DNA of 64,000 bases, taken from positions 157,182-221,181 of the forward strand of contig NZ_RYFF01000004.1 of assembly GCF_004138165.1 (NCBI RefSeq), in the 5' to 3' direction. Position numbers and translations under genes: made by a program. The notes beneath the pieces were generated by a model. That model saw only the letters and a program-made list of their open reading frames with translations, had not been told where the DNA came from and did no database searches. The stretch is from Candidatus Chloroploca sp. Khr17 (GTDB lineage Bacteria > Chloroflexota > Chloroflexia > Chloroflexales > Chloroflexaceae). Positions within the stretch are counted from its first letter, which is position 1, and each line of letters starts with the position of its first letter. Below, piece after piece: positions 16,693-25,218 of the stretch.

Positions 16693-18615
16693 ATGATGCA
16701 AACAGGCTGGCAACCTGGACTCTGGTTTGTAGCACTTGTCGCACCCGTGCTGCTTTTTGTTATTCCCGGATGGGTGCTGCTCCGTTGCTGGGGTGAATCT
16801 GCCAGGCTTACGTGGCTCGAACAGGCTGCCCTGGCAAGCGGTATCGGGTTAGCTCTCTATCCCCTGCTCTTGCTCTGGACAAGCATCCTCGGTCTTTCAG
16901 CGGGGGCCTTCTATGCCTGGGGAACGGCAGGACTGGGCTTGATCGGGGTCGGTTGGCACTTGTTGCGTCGATCTGGCTCCTGGCGCTGGAAAGCGGGGAG
17001 AGAATGCGTACAGCATAGCCACCGCTGGTCGCTTGTCGCCCTCGCGGGTGTCGGCCTAACACTCTTTATTGTGCGCTTGCTCATCATTGCCGAGCTGCGC
17101 ATCCCGCTCTGGGGCGATTCGGTGCATCATACGATGATTACCCAGTTGCTCGTGCAAAATAGGGGCCTCTTTGCTTCATGGCAACCCTATGCGGCGATGG
17201 AAACCTTTACCTACCATTTTGGGTTCCATAGTCAGGTCGCGGCCCTGATCTGGCTAACCGGGATGAGCACGCCCCAGGCCGTCCTCCTTGGTGGGCAACT
17301 TGCCAATGCAGCCGCTGTTTTGGCCCTCTATCCACTTGCGTTGCGCCTCGGGCACAACCGATGGGCGGGTGTGGCGGCCTGGCTGATCGCAGGGCTGCTT
17401 CTCTCTATGCCGATGTTCTATGTCAACTGGGGCCGCTATCCTCAACTTGCTGGTCAGGCCATCCTGCCGGTGGCGATTGCTTTGCTCTGGTACTACCTCG
17501 CTGCGCCCCGGCCTGCACGGGCTTTGTTTGTGCTCACGGCCTGCATCATTGCCGGTCTCGTACTCACCCATTATCGGGTAGCGATCTTTGCGGCATGTTT
17601 TGTCCCTGCCTATCTCGTAGTCATGGGGGGGCAAGGTGCCTGGCGTGCGTTAATGACCAAACTTGCGGTGCTCGTTCTCGCCGTAGCACTGCTGATCCTG
17701 CCCTGGGCTCTGCGGGTCTTTGAGGGAGCCCTGGTTGCTTTGATGAGTGCCATTTTTGTTGCCTCAACGCCTGGGAGTGGCCTGGCAACTCAGGCCGAGG
17801 CGATCAATGCAATTGCTGATCACCGCTTGTTTCTCCCTACGCTTGTCTGGTATGCAATGCTCGGAAGCCTTGTCTGGGCTATTTGGCGTCGCGAGCAAGG
17901 CTTGCTCGTCGTGGCCGTCTGGTGGCTCTGTGCGTTGCTGGTCGTCAACCCGCAACGCCTTGGCCTGCCAGGGGCCGGAACAATTACCAATTTTGCGCTC
18001 TTCATTGCCGCCTATATTCCTGCGACTCTTTTGCTTGCGGCCCCGGTAGGCTGGCTGCTGCACCGTCTCCGCGCCCCCGCAGCCCTGGCGGGAATAACGG
18101 TGGTGGCGCTTGCCCTCGGCCTCTGGGGTGGCACGATGCGGCTGCAAGATCTTGATGTCGCAACGCATGCCCTGGTACAACCCGAAGATCTCAGGGCGAT
18201 GGCCTGGATTGAGTCGCATATCCCTGAAGACGCCCAATTTCTCGTCAATGGTTTTTTTTCTCATCCTGCCTCGGTAGTAGGAGGCGATGCAGGGTGGTGG
18301 TTGCCGTTGCTAGCCCAGCGTCCAACAACACTGCCACCAATCCTCTATATCACCGAGCAAGGGCCGCGTCCCGATTATGTCCCATGGATCAACGAACTCT
18401 ATGCTACAATCGAGCACCTGGGTATCGAACATCCCACAACCCTCGCCATGCTCCGTGAACGTAAGATTGCCTACATCTATCTGGGGCAGCAGCAGGGAAT
18501 GATTGGCAATCCTGATCCAACGCAAGTGCTCGATCCTGCCGTCCTGCAGGCCAGTCCTCATTTCAAACTGCTCTACCAACAGGATCAGGTCTGGATCTTT
18601 ACGCTGCAAACATGA
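16693..18615 (+). CDS. Polytopic membrane protein, GT-C glycosyltransferase-like (copy 1)
   Basis: 640 residues with about 12 hydrophobic helices and a C-terminal soluble domain of ~130 residues. The first large loop holds LWGDSVHHTMIT, an acidic/His motif of the sort found in the first external loop of GT-C enzymes that use lipid-linked sugars; ETFTYHFGFHSQ and INWGRYPQLAGQ-like segments are also conserved with the next gene. GT-C proteins transfer sugars from polyprenyl phosphate donors at the outer membrane face. The protein is likely in that broad class (DUF6541/PMT-like), but the donor is not known. It overlaps the next gene by four bases (ATGA), indicating translational coupling. Confidence 0.72.
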   Translation: MMQTGWQPGLWFVALVAPVLLFVIPGWVLLRCWGESARLTWLEQAALASGIGLALYPLLLLWTSILGLSAGAFYAWGTAGLGLIGVGWHLLRRSGSWRWKAGRECVQHSHRWSLVALAGVGLTLFIVRLLIIAELRIPLWGDSVHHTMITQLLVQNRGLFASWQPYAAMETFTYHFGFHSQVAALIWLTGMSTPQAVLLGGQLANAAAVLALYPLALRLGHNRWAGVAAWLIAGLLLSMPMFYVNWGRYPQLAGQAILPVAIALLWYYLAAPRPARALFVLTACIIAGLVLTHYRVAIFAACFVPAYLVVMGGQGAWRALMTKLAVLVLAVALLILPWALRVFEGALVALMSAIFVASTPGSGLATQAEAINAIADHRLFLPTLVWYAMLGSLVWAIWRREQGLLVVAVWWLCALLVVNPQRLGLPGAGTITNFALFIAAYIPATLLLAAPVGWLLHRLRAPAALAGITVVALALGLWGGTMRLQDLDVATHALVQPEDLRAMAWIESHIPEDAQFLVNGFFSHPASVVGGDAGWWLPLLAQRPTTLPPILYITEQGPRPDYVPWINELYATIEHLGIEHPTTLAMLRERKIAYIYLGQQQGMIGNPDPTQVLDPAVLQASPHFKLLYQQDQVWIFTLQT

Positions 18616-20594
18616 TAGAGCAAGCCAAGACGATTTGTGTCTCAGGAGTGGCAGCTAATGGTTTCATGGAACTGACCTCGCAAGCGTATAACTGGTTGCT
18701 CATGCTTGCCAGCGCGGCCCTGCTTTTTGTTATCCCGGGACTGGCGCTGCTGCGGCTGTGGCGTGGCGCTGCCGCACTAACCATCCTAGAGCAGGCAGCC
18801 CTTGGGCTCGGGATCGGTCTGTCTCTCTATCCGGTACTCTTGCTCTGGGGTGATCTGCTCGGCCTGAAACCCGGCCCCCTGCTGGCATGGAGCGTACCCC
18901 TCCTTAGTTTGCCCCTGTTAGGCTGGACGTTTGTGCACCGAAACCCACCGATCAAGCGTGAAGCATGGCGAATCCGCGAGCCAGGGGGCAATGTCTGGCC
19001 CTTGGGGATGGTGCTCTTTGTTGGTTTTGCCTTGCTAGGTGTGCGTTTATCTACGATTACCGATCTCAGCGTTCCTCTCTGGGGCGATTCACTCCACCAC
19101 ACGATGATCACCCAGGTGATGGTCGAACAAGGGGGGCTTTTCAGTTCCTGGCAACCCTATGCCAACCTAGAGACAATGACCTATCACTTCGGCTTTCATA
19201 GTCAGATTGCGGCGATGATCTGGCTAACGGGGCTGGAGGCGCCCGAGGCGGTGCTGATCGGTGGTCAACTCGCCAATGCTGCCACTGTTTTTGCCCTTTA
19301 CCCACTGGCGCTCCACCTGGGACGAAGCCGGTGGGCGGGGGTGATGGCCCTGCTCGTGGCAGGGTTGCTCGCACCGATGCCAATGTTCTATATCAACTGG
19401 GGGCGCTATACCCAACTGGCAGGTCAGATCATCTTGCCGGTCACAATCACTTGCTTGTGGTGCTACCTTGCTTCGCGTGAGCATGCCAAGGCGCTGCTCG
19501 GCCTCACGGTCCTGACGATGGGCGGGCTCTTCCTTACTCATTATCGCATCATCATTTTTGCCGTCTGTTTTATCCCGGCCTATCTGCTCGTCAGTGGCAG
19601 ATGGTCTATGTGGCGCACCTTGGGCATCCGGTTGCTTCTGGTCGGAACAGGCGTTGGCGTGCTTGTGTCTCCCTGGCTCATGCGTATGCTCGAAAGCCTC
19701 TTATTTCCTCTGCTCTCGGCGATTGTCGCTGCCTCGGCTTCGGGTGGAACAAACGCGATCCGTGCCGAGACGATTAACAATGCGATCGGTCACCCCTTCA
19801 GCTATCTACCAGCGCTGATCTGGTATGGCATGCTGATCGCACTCTTCTGGGCACTCTGGCGACGTGAACGTGCCGTTCTAATCATTGCCATTTGGTGGCT
19901 CTGTGCGTTGCTAGTCGTCAACCCGCAACGCCTTGGTCTGCCAGGGGCCGGGACGATTACCAATTTTGCGCTCTTTATTGCCGCCTATATCCCTGCGGCG
20001 TTGCTTCTCGGGGCTGCGGCAGGATGGTTATTACACCGCATTCGCGCGCCTGTCGTGCTGGCTGGGGTATCACTGATCCTAGGGGGCTTGAGTGTGTGGG
20101 GCGTAAACCTGCGCGCCCACGATCTCGATACCGTCAATTTCGCCCTAGTCATGCCCGAAGATCTCGCAGCAACGGTCTGGATCGAAACACATACGCCCAA
20201 GGAGGCCCATTTTCTGGTCAATGGATATTTTCACAACGAGACAAGCCTGCTTGGTGGTGATGCCGGATGGTGGCTCCCCTTACTCGCTCACCGACAGACC
20301 ACCCTCCCTCCGATGATCTATGTAGCTGAACAGGGCCCACATCCAAATTATGTGCAGTGGGTCAACGAGTTGTATGCCACGATCTACCATCTGGGCCTTG
20401 ATCACCCCGAAACGTTGAAGTTGCTGCGTGAACGCGAGATTTCGCACGTTTACATCGGGCAACGCCAAGGTCTGGTAGGCAATCCTGATCCAACCCAGGT
20501 GCTCGATCCTGAGGTACTGGGTGCCAGCCCGCATTTTACGCCGCTCTACCACGAGGATCAGGTCTGGATCTTTGCGGTGCAACCAGATGATTGA
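18612..20594 (+). CDS. Polytopic membrane protein, GT-C glycosyltransferase-like (copy 2)
   Basis: 660 residues, clearly paralogous to the preceding protein along its full length. Shared blocks include LWGDS.HHTMITQ, TYHFGFHSQ, NWGRY.QLAGQ, LVVNPQRLGLPGAG and VLDP.VL.ASPHF. The first gene ends inside this ATG (ATGA). An internal ATG at 18666 aligns with the N-terminus of copy 1, but it lacks a well-placed ribosome site, so coupling from 18612 is preferred. The tandem copies suggest a duplicated or heteromeric membrane sugar transferase. The final soluble domain resembles the globular tail of oligosaccharyl- or mannosyl-transferases, by layout only. Confidence 0.72.
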   Translation: MIEQAKTICVSGVAANGFMELTSQAYNWLLMLASAALLFVIPGLALLRLWRGAAALTILEQAALGLGIGLSLYPVLLLWGDLLGLKPGPLLAWSVPLLSLPLLGWTFVHRNPPIKREAWRIREPGGNVWPLGMVLFVGFALLGVRLSTITDLSVPLWGDSLHHTMITQVMVEQGGLFSSWQPYANLETMTYHFGFHSQIAAMIWLTGLEAPEAVLIGGQLANAATVFALYPLALHLGRSRWAGVMALLVAGLLAPMPMFYINWGRYTQLAGQIILPVTITCLWCYLASREHAKALLGLTVLTMGGLFLTHYRIIIFAVCFIPAYLLVSGRWSMWRTLGIRLLLVGTGVGVLVSPWLMRMLESLLFPLLSAIVAASASGGTNAIRAETINNAIGHPFSYLPALIWYGMLIALFWALWRRERAVLIIAIWWLCALLVVNPQRLGLPGAGTITNFALFIAAYIPAALLLGAAAGWLLHRIRAPVVLAGVSLILGGLSVWGVNLRAHDLDTVNFALVMPEDLAATVWIETHTPKEAHFLVNGYFHNETSLLGGDAGWWLPLLAHRQTTLPPMIYVAEQGPHPNYVQWVNELYATIYHLGLDHPETLKLLREREISHVYIGQRQGLVGNPDPTQVLDPEVLGASPHFTPLYHEDQVWIFAVQPDD

Positions 20595-20601
20595 ACACGC
20601 T

Positions 20602-21162
20602 TCAGGGTGCTGGTGGTGAAAGCAAAAGGCTGCTGGCCCAGCCAACGGTTTCTACGGGGACACGCTCAGGGGCACAATCTGCTGCCGTGCTAAGTAGGCG
20701 GATCTGATACCAGCGCACGCCATCCGCGAGGTTCTGCTCTTGCAGAAAGAGGACTTCGTCACCAACACAGATCTGACCAAGCACCGTTTCAGGCACAACA
20801 AGCGGTTCCGAACGCAGATTACCCCCAGCGATCACCGTACCACGACCCAGGCTGTCGGCGGGTGCGGGTGCTGGCGAAGGCATTGTCAAAGCTTCAACCG
20901 TCGCCGTCGCGTTACGGGCTTCCTGAGTTGACCTGAGCACAATGAGCACTTCATTGGTCGCCACTGCAGCAGTGACCGTGGCAATCCTGGCCTCGATCTG
21001 GGCATCACGGAGGCGCAAACCCAGGAACGCACCGCCAAAAAGCAGGGCGATAACAACCCCGACCAGCAACAGGTTCGCCAGGGCACGCAGGATACCACCG
21101 CGCCGATGGACATGCGGGCTAAACAAGCGCTCCCAATCACGCGGATCTAATCGTGGTGGCAC
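20602..21162 (-). CDS. Membrane-anchored protein with SH3-like domain
   Basis: 186 residues beginning at GTG with GGGGAAA just upstream. One TM helix at ~29-50 is followed by a helical stalk, a Pro/Ala-rich linker (~95-105) and a C-terminal ~75-residue domain. The latter reads GNLRSEPL..., ICVGDEVLFL and WYQIRLL, the pattern of bacterial SH3 (SH3b) domains that bind cell-wall peptides. It likely faces the wall. It is the last of three leftward genes, 12 bases after the acetyltransferase, and converges on the GT-C-like pair with only seven bases between stops. Confidence 0.7.
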   Translation of the reverse strand: MPPRLDPRDWERLFSPHVHRRGGILRALANLLLVGVVIALLFGGAFLGLRLRDAQIEARIATVTAAVATNEVLIVLRSTQEARNATATVEALTMPSPAPAPADSLGRGTVIAGGNLRSEPLVVPETVLGQICVGDEVLFLQEQNLADGVRWYQIRLLSTAADCAPERVPVETVGWASSLLLSPPAP

Positions 21163-21174
21163 ACTTTCCCCAGT

Positions 21175-22065
21175 TTAAGGATGTAGGTTTCGACGCAAGA
21201 TCAACTGACGCTCACCAGTTGTGACAAAGCCAAACCACTGGTAGAGGCGCTGTGCTTGCATGTTATATGCCTGGGTGTTGAGTGTCAAGACATGTGCCCG
21301 TTGGGCGATAGTGAAGGCAACAACATCGGCGAGCAAGCGAACACCAATCGCTTTGCCGCGCCACGCGGGGTCAACGGCAATACGCACGAGATGGACGAGG
21401 CGTCCGCCAAAATGGGTGGTTGCATACGCATAGCCCACAATTGTCTCTTCATGCTCAGCAACCACAACATAGGGGCCTTGCTCAAGGGCGGTGCGCATAA
21501 TCGTGGCATCTTTTGTCCACTGAGGTTCAAAACAGGCCCGATCAACCGTAAGCACCGCTGGCAGATCGAGAGGCAGGGCCGGGCGCAGCGTGATCGCAAG
21601 ATTGCCCTGATCAGGAATTTGCAGTTGTCGTTTTTCATACACAACAACTTCAGTTTCTGGCTCAAACTGTTGTGCCTGCAACGCAGGCACCAGCCAGGCA
21701 TCGGCCTGCTCATCACCGGCATAGAAGATCGTGTGCACACCCTGCCGACGGAGCGTCGCCTCAAACACTGGCAAGAGCGTAGCCAGCGCGAAGCGCACAT
21801 CGAGGCCATCACCAAGGGCAACTGCATAAATCCAGCAGATGCCCTCGGCGGGCTGATTGGCCAGCGCGCTCGCAACGATCGTGGTGCCAACCTCAAGAAC
21901 GGCACCCCATTGCTCGGCCGTCAAGTGCTCGAGGTCAGCACCAGTCATCGCGTAGTAGCGCCGCCCAGCCTCGCGCAACAGCCGCGTGACAGCAGTCAGA
22001 TCGGTTGCCTGGACAGGGCGCGCCACCGCCTGATTCAAGTCGATACTTTTGCGAAATAGCCACAT
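21175..22065 (-). CDS. GNAT-family N-acetyltransferase, probably two-domain
   Basis: 296 residues. The C-terminal half (~155-290) is a clear GNAT domain with RIAVDPAWRGKAIGVRLL as the acetyl-CoA motif A and LNTQAYNMQAQRLYQWFGF as motif B. The N-terminal half begins VQATDLTAVTRLLREAG, which also looks like the start of a GNAT fold, but the acetyl-CoA loop there is not obvious, so it may be a degenerate copy. The substrate is unknown. It sits between a lipoprotein gene (gap 28) and an SH3-domain gene (gap 12) in one leftward unit. Confidence 0.8.
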   Translation of the reverse strand: MWLFRKSIDLNQAVARPVQATDLTAVTRLLREAGRRYYAMTGADLEHLTAEQWGAVLEVGTTIVASALANQPAEGICWIYAVALGDGLDVRFALATLLPVFEATLRRQGVHTIFYAGDEQADAWLVPALQAQQFEPETEVVVYEKRQLQIPDQGNLAITLRPALPLDLPAVLTVDRACFEPQWTKDATIMRTALEQGPYVVVAEHEETIVGYAYATTHFGGRLVHLVRIAVDPAWRGKAIGVRLLADVVAFTIAQRAHVLTLNTQAYNMQAQRLYQWFGFVTTGERQLILRRNLHP

Positions 22066-22093
22066 ACCCTTACTGGATCAACGCAACAATCGC

Positions 22094-22693
22094 TTAGGGA
22101 TAACCAGTATATACCTTGCCCAGATCGAGAGTCTGTCCGGCTTCCACCTCAAAGATAAGATCCTTCGACCGATCGTCGCCCTGGCGAACAAGGTACTGAT
22201 TCAACGGACCCTGCACAACAATGGCATAGCGACCTGGGGGCACATCACCAAAGGCAAACCCACCCTCAACGTCCGGTGTAACCCAGGGGTCATTCTCGGG
22301 ATCATGGCTAACTGCATCCATCGTCGCCGCGTCAGTCGCTATCACCGGCGAAAGGTAGAGCACAATGGCATCATAGACGATTTCATCAGTCTGTAGATTA
22401 TAGAGCACCCCGTGGACAACGCCCGTCCCTTCTGATGGCACAGGAAGTGGTTCAGGCTGACGTCCTGGTGGGGGCGTATAGCCAGGGCCAGGATAAGCCG
22501 GATCGACCGTTGGCATAGGAGGCGCGATCGGGTAGGGGTATGGATAAGGATCCTCAGAAGGCTCAGGGGTAGCCACCTGAGTCGGTTCAGGGAGAGGAGT
22601 CTGGGTTTCGGTTGCCGGACCGCCACAGCCTACGAGCATGGTCAACAAGACCAGCGCGAGCGCAAAGGGCAGCCAGAAAGACGTACGTTGCAT
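22094..22693 (-). CDS. Lipoprotein with Pro/Tyr-rich linker and carboxypeptidase-regulatory-like domain
   Basis: 199 residues. A hydrophobic signal ends in the lipobox LVGC (Cys at 23), giving a lipid-anchored protein. Residues ~29-88 are a Pro/Tyr/Glu-rich linker with PYPYPYP and PGPGYTPPP runs. The C-terminal ~105 residues form one domain with GVVHGVLYN and FAFGDVPPGRYAIVV, the pattern of the CarboxypepD_reg-like beta sandwich often found in surface proteins. Function is unknown. It lies downstream of the repeat-domain secreted protein with a hairpin between, and upstream of the acetyltransferase. Confidence 0.75.
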   Translation of the reverse strand: MQRTSFWLPFALALVLLTMLVGCGGPATETQTPLPEPTQVATPEPSEDPYPYPYPIAPPMPTVDPAYPGPGYTPPPGRQPEPLPVPSEGTGVVHGVLYNLQTDEIVYDAIVLYLSPVIATDAATMDAVSHDPENDPWVTPDVEGGFAFGDVPPGRYAIVVQGPLNQYLVRQGDDRSKDLIFEVEAGQTLDLGKVYTGYP

Positions 22694-22713
22694 AAATTGT
22701 ATACCTCATGCAA

Positions 22714-22754
22714 AGGGGTGTGGAGAGGCCGCCTTGCGGTTTCTCCACACCCCT
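22714..22754 (-). terminator. stem-loop after the secreted repeat protein
   Basis: AGGGGTGTGGAGA and TCTCCACACCCCT pair over 13 bases, with a further GCCGC/GCGGT pairing inside. It follows the secreted-protein stop by about 37 bases and precedes the lipoprotein start. The T-run on the leftward strand is short (TTTG), so it may attenuate rather than fully terminate. Confidence 0.6.
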
Positions 22755-22791
22755 GATAGAGCTATCGACCGGATCGTGGACGTATCCCGTC

Positions 22792-24159
22792 TTAGAAGTT
22801 GATGCCGTTGTAGGTCAGGAAGGCATCACCGGAATTCGCAGGAGCAAGCTGGTTGACGATACAAACCACATTGCTCGCGGGGCTGGTCGTCACCGTCGCA
22901 CCACCAACGTAGCGCTCGGTGGGGATCTTGGCGTTCTGGAACCAGGTGACCGACTCACCAGCAGCCAGCGTCGCAGTATCGGCCTCGGGGGTCAGCGTGC
23001 TACCAGCAACCGCATTGGGCGTGAAGGTCATGGTTGCCGTGGTGCTCGCAGTACCGGCATTGCGGCACTGCACAGCGGTGAAGAAGCCACCATTGTTTGC
23101 CATCAGCAGCGGCAAGCTCACGCGGGTGGTCGCACCGGCTGCCGAAATACCCTCATAGGAGGTACCGAACTGGCTTGACAACTGGTTGAGGACGACCACA
23201 ATGGGCTGGGCCGAGGTCACAACTGCCGAACCAATGTAGCGGTCAGTGCCGTTGACGATGATCGCCCGGCTGGCACCTGCACCAAGATTGAAGGTCTCAT
23301 TCGTCAGGCTCGCCCCACCAGCAACCGTGTTGGCCCCATAGGTAACCGTCACATCAGCCGCAGCGGAACCAATATTCTGGATCGCGATACCACTGAAGAA
23401 GGTAGCATTGGCCTGTTGAACCAGGGGCAGCACAACCTCAGTCGAGCCTGCGGCGAAACCGCTGTAGGTCAACTGCGTACGGAAGCCACCCTTACCAACC
23501 TGGTTGACAACCACAGCGACGGGCTGGGCACTGGTAATCTGGGCCGAACCCACAAAAGTATCCCCAAGATCGGCGAGCGTTGCCTGATCGAAGACCAGCG
23601 ACGCGCCAGGGGCAATGTCGCCCGAGTTCACCGTATGGGCCGTACCGGAACTACCAGGCGTGAAGACGACCTGCACCGGAGCAGCTGCGGTACCCGCGTT
23701 CTGCACCGCAAACCAGGTATCAAAGCCCGAGTTGCCACGCTGAATCAGCGGCAGGTTGACCGTGGTCGCGCCCTGAGTCAGGCCAGTTGCAGCCTCACTG
23801 TAGAACGGCTGACCAGCGACGCCGTTGTTGCCCAGGATGTTCAGGATCGCCGCCACAGGCTGGTCAGCTTCGATAACGGCCGAGCCGCTGAAACCCGTCG
23901 AGACACTCGGGATTGGGAAATAGGTCTTGCTCGCACCCGCCGCAATCGCCTCACCAAGAATGTTGGCAGCTGACGAGCCATCGGGGTTGATCAGGCGAAT
24001 GTCAACCGTTGCCTGAGCGGTACCCAGGTTCTGCACCTGGAAACCAGTGCTCCAAGTAATGCCCTGCTGAGCACTTACCGACCGAACTGGTGCAAGCACC
24101 AGCGCCAGGGCCATTATCAGCCCGGTCACGAGAGCAATTGCTGTCACTTTGCGCAGCAT
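22792..24159 (-). CDS. Secreted protein with four internal repeats
   Basis: 455 residues. A signal peptide (hydrophobic 5-25, then VSAQQ with likely cleavage after Ala30) leads into four ~100-residue repeats with the frame (G/S)F...(V/I)QN.GTA.A.V...., a Gly/Ser-rich middle ending GASLVF or similar, then .GSA.(I/V)TS.QP(V/I).VV.NQ. The repeats start near residues 34, 143, 249 and 352. The composition is Ala/Thr/Val/Gly-rich with few charged residues and almost no lysine, like surface-layer or cell-wall proteins. AAAGGA lies 11 bases before the ATG. It is monocistronic or leads into the lipoprotein. No enzyme motif is seen; a structural surface role is an inference. Confidence 0.75.
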   Translation of the reverse strand: MLRKVTAIALVTGLIMALALVLAPVRSVSAQQGITWSTGFQVQNLGTAQATVDIRLINPDGSSAANILGEAIAAGASKTYFPIPSVSTGFSGSAVIEADQPVAAILNILGNNGVAGQPFYSEAATGLTQGATTVNLPLIQRGNSGFDTWFAVQNAGTAAAPVQVVFTPGSSGTAHTVNSGDIAPGASLVFDQATLADLGDTFVGSAQITSAQPVAVVVNQVGKGGFRTQLTYSGFAAGSTEVVLPLVQQANATFFSGIAIQNIGSAAADVTVTYGANTVAGGASLTNETFNLGAGASRAIIVNGTDRYIGSAVVTSAQPIVVVLNQLSSQFGTSYEGISAAGATTRVSLPLLMANNGGFFTAVQCRNAGTASTTATMTFTPNAVAGSTLTPEADTATLAAGESVTWFQNAKIPTERYVGGATVTTSPASNVVCIVNQLAPANSGDAFLTYNGINF

Positions 24160-24394
24160 ACCGTTACGTATCCTTTCGTTACCTACACATCATGAACCAT
24201 GATGCGAAACCTTATGACGCTCACTGTAGCACAGGCACCAACCACCTGGCGATACCTCTTTAGAAGAGTCAACCCTAATCCATCTGGTTCCATCGTCGCA
24301 GATTCATCGCTAATACCCAATAAAAAGAGGAGTAACCCGAAAGTATTAGTGGCTTTTAGCGCTTGCTAAAGCCATATTTTCGACCCCCGATCGA

Positions 24395-24431
24395 CCAGAC
24401 CTCACCGGTCTGACAGACCTGTGAGGTCTGG
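24395..24431 (-). terminator. palindrome ending the envelope cluster
   Basis: CCAGACCTCAC and GTGAGGTCTGG pair over 11 bases, with GGTCTG/CAGACC nested between them. It lies 27 bases after the methyltransferase stop. A second small hairpin (GCTTTTAGC/GCTAAAGC, 24352-24372) follows. This GACCTCAC...GTGAGGTC sequence is a widely seen dispersed palindrome, so it may be both terminator and repeat. The remaining ~190 bases up to the secreted-protein start show no gene. Confidence 0.6.
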
Positions 24432-24457
24432 TGTAACGGATTATTTCTGGCAAACCA

Positions 24458-25198
24458 TTATGCTGGTGTACAGACAAAGACCAGCAGATCGCCAAGATTG
24501 ACTGGTACAATTGGCCCGATGAGGCTACGCACAAAGGTGTGTGGTCGCCGCAGCATCCATTGCCAATCAGCCCTCGTTTGGGGCAACGGGCGTTCGAGGA
24601 CCACAACTCGTTGCGTGCGCAAGCCATGATCGGCTAACAAGCGTTGCCACGACCCGCGTGAGGCATAGCGCTGCAATGGCTGCCCATCATCAAAGACCTC
24701 ACCGTGCCGCAAGACATACCAGATGTTGCCAAACAAGCCAAAGGCGTTGGGCAACAAAACCACGGCGGTGCCGCCGGGGCGCAGCACCCGCGCCATTTCA
24801 CGCACACCCTCTTCGGGAGCAAAATAGTGCTCGAGGCTGCCAATGTTGGTGACCAGATCAAACGTATGATCGGCAAATGGAAGTTGCTGGGCATTCGACG
24901 CAGCCAGCGGGATCGTCGCCCCCCCGCGCTGGTCAAGCTGATGCAGGGCCGCCACGGAAAAGTCAACACCCATCCCCTGATAGCCCGCCCGCTGGGCAAA
25001 GCGCAGAAAATCGCCTGCCCCACACGACACATCGAGCAAACGTCCTGGCGGTGGCGACACTCGTCGCACCAGATCGAGAAACCAGAGATAGAGCGAGTCG
25101 CGTTGATGCAGGCCACCTTCACGATAGATCGTATCATACGCCGCTTGCTCGGCTACTTCCGTCGCCGTGTGACGAATTTCAATGGGATACCACGACAT
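24458..25198 (-). CDS. Class I SAM-dependent methyltransferase
   Basis: 246 residues. Motif I is LLDVSCGAGDFLRFA, then an acidic GVDFS strand end, TNIGSLEHY at motif II/III and PGGTAVVLLPNAFG at the next strand, a typical type 11/25 methyltransferase of small substrates or glycans. The GAGGTG upstream best fits this ATG; a GTG two codons earlier is possible. It is the last of three leftward genes (methyltransferase, YbhN-like membrane protein, this), 20 bases after the membrane protein. The acceptor is unknown; the context suggests a glycan or lipid-linked sugar. Confidence 0.85.
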   Translation of the reverse strand: MSWYPIEIRHTATEVAEQAAYDTIYREGGLHQRDSLYLWFLDLVRRVSPPPGRLLDVSCGAGDFLRFAQRAGYQGMGVDFSVAALHQLDQRGGATIPLAASNAQQLPFADHTFDLVTNIGSLEHYFAPEEGVREMARVLRPGGTAVVLLPNAFGLFGNIWYVLRHGEVFDDGQPLQRYASRGSWQRLLADHGLRTQRVVVLERPLPQTRADWQWMLRRPHTFVRSLIGPIVPVNLGDLLVFVCTPA

Positions 25199-25218
25199 AC
25201 ACACCTCAAACTCAGGCT

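Noticed and set aside
24160..24394. promoter boxes upstream of the secreted repeat protein
   Set aside because: A TTGACT and weak -10 candidates exist on the leftward strand, but none has proper spacing.
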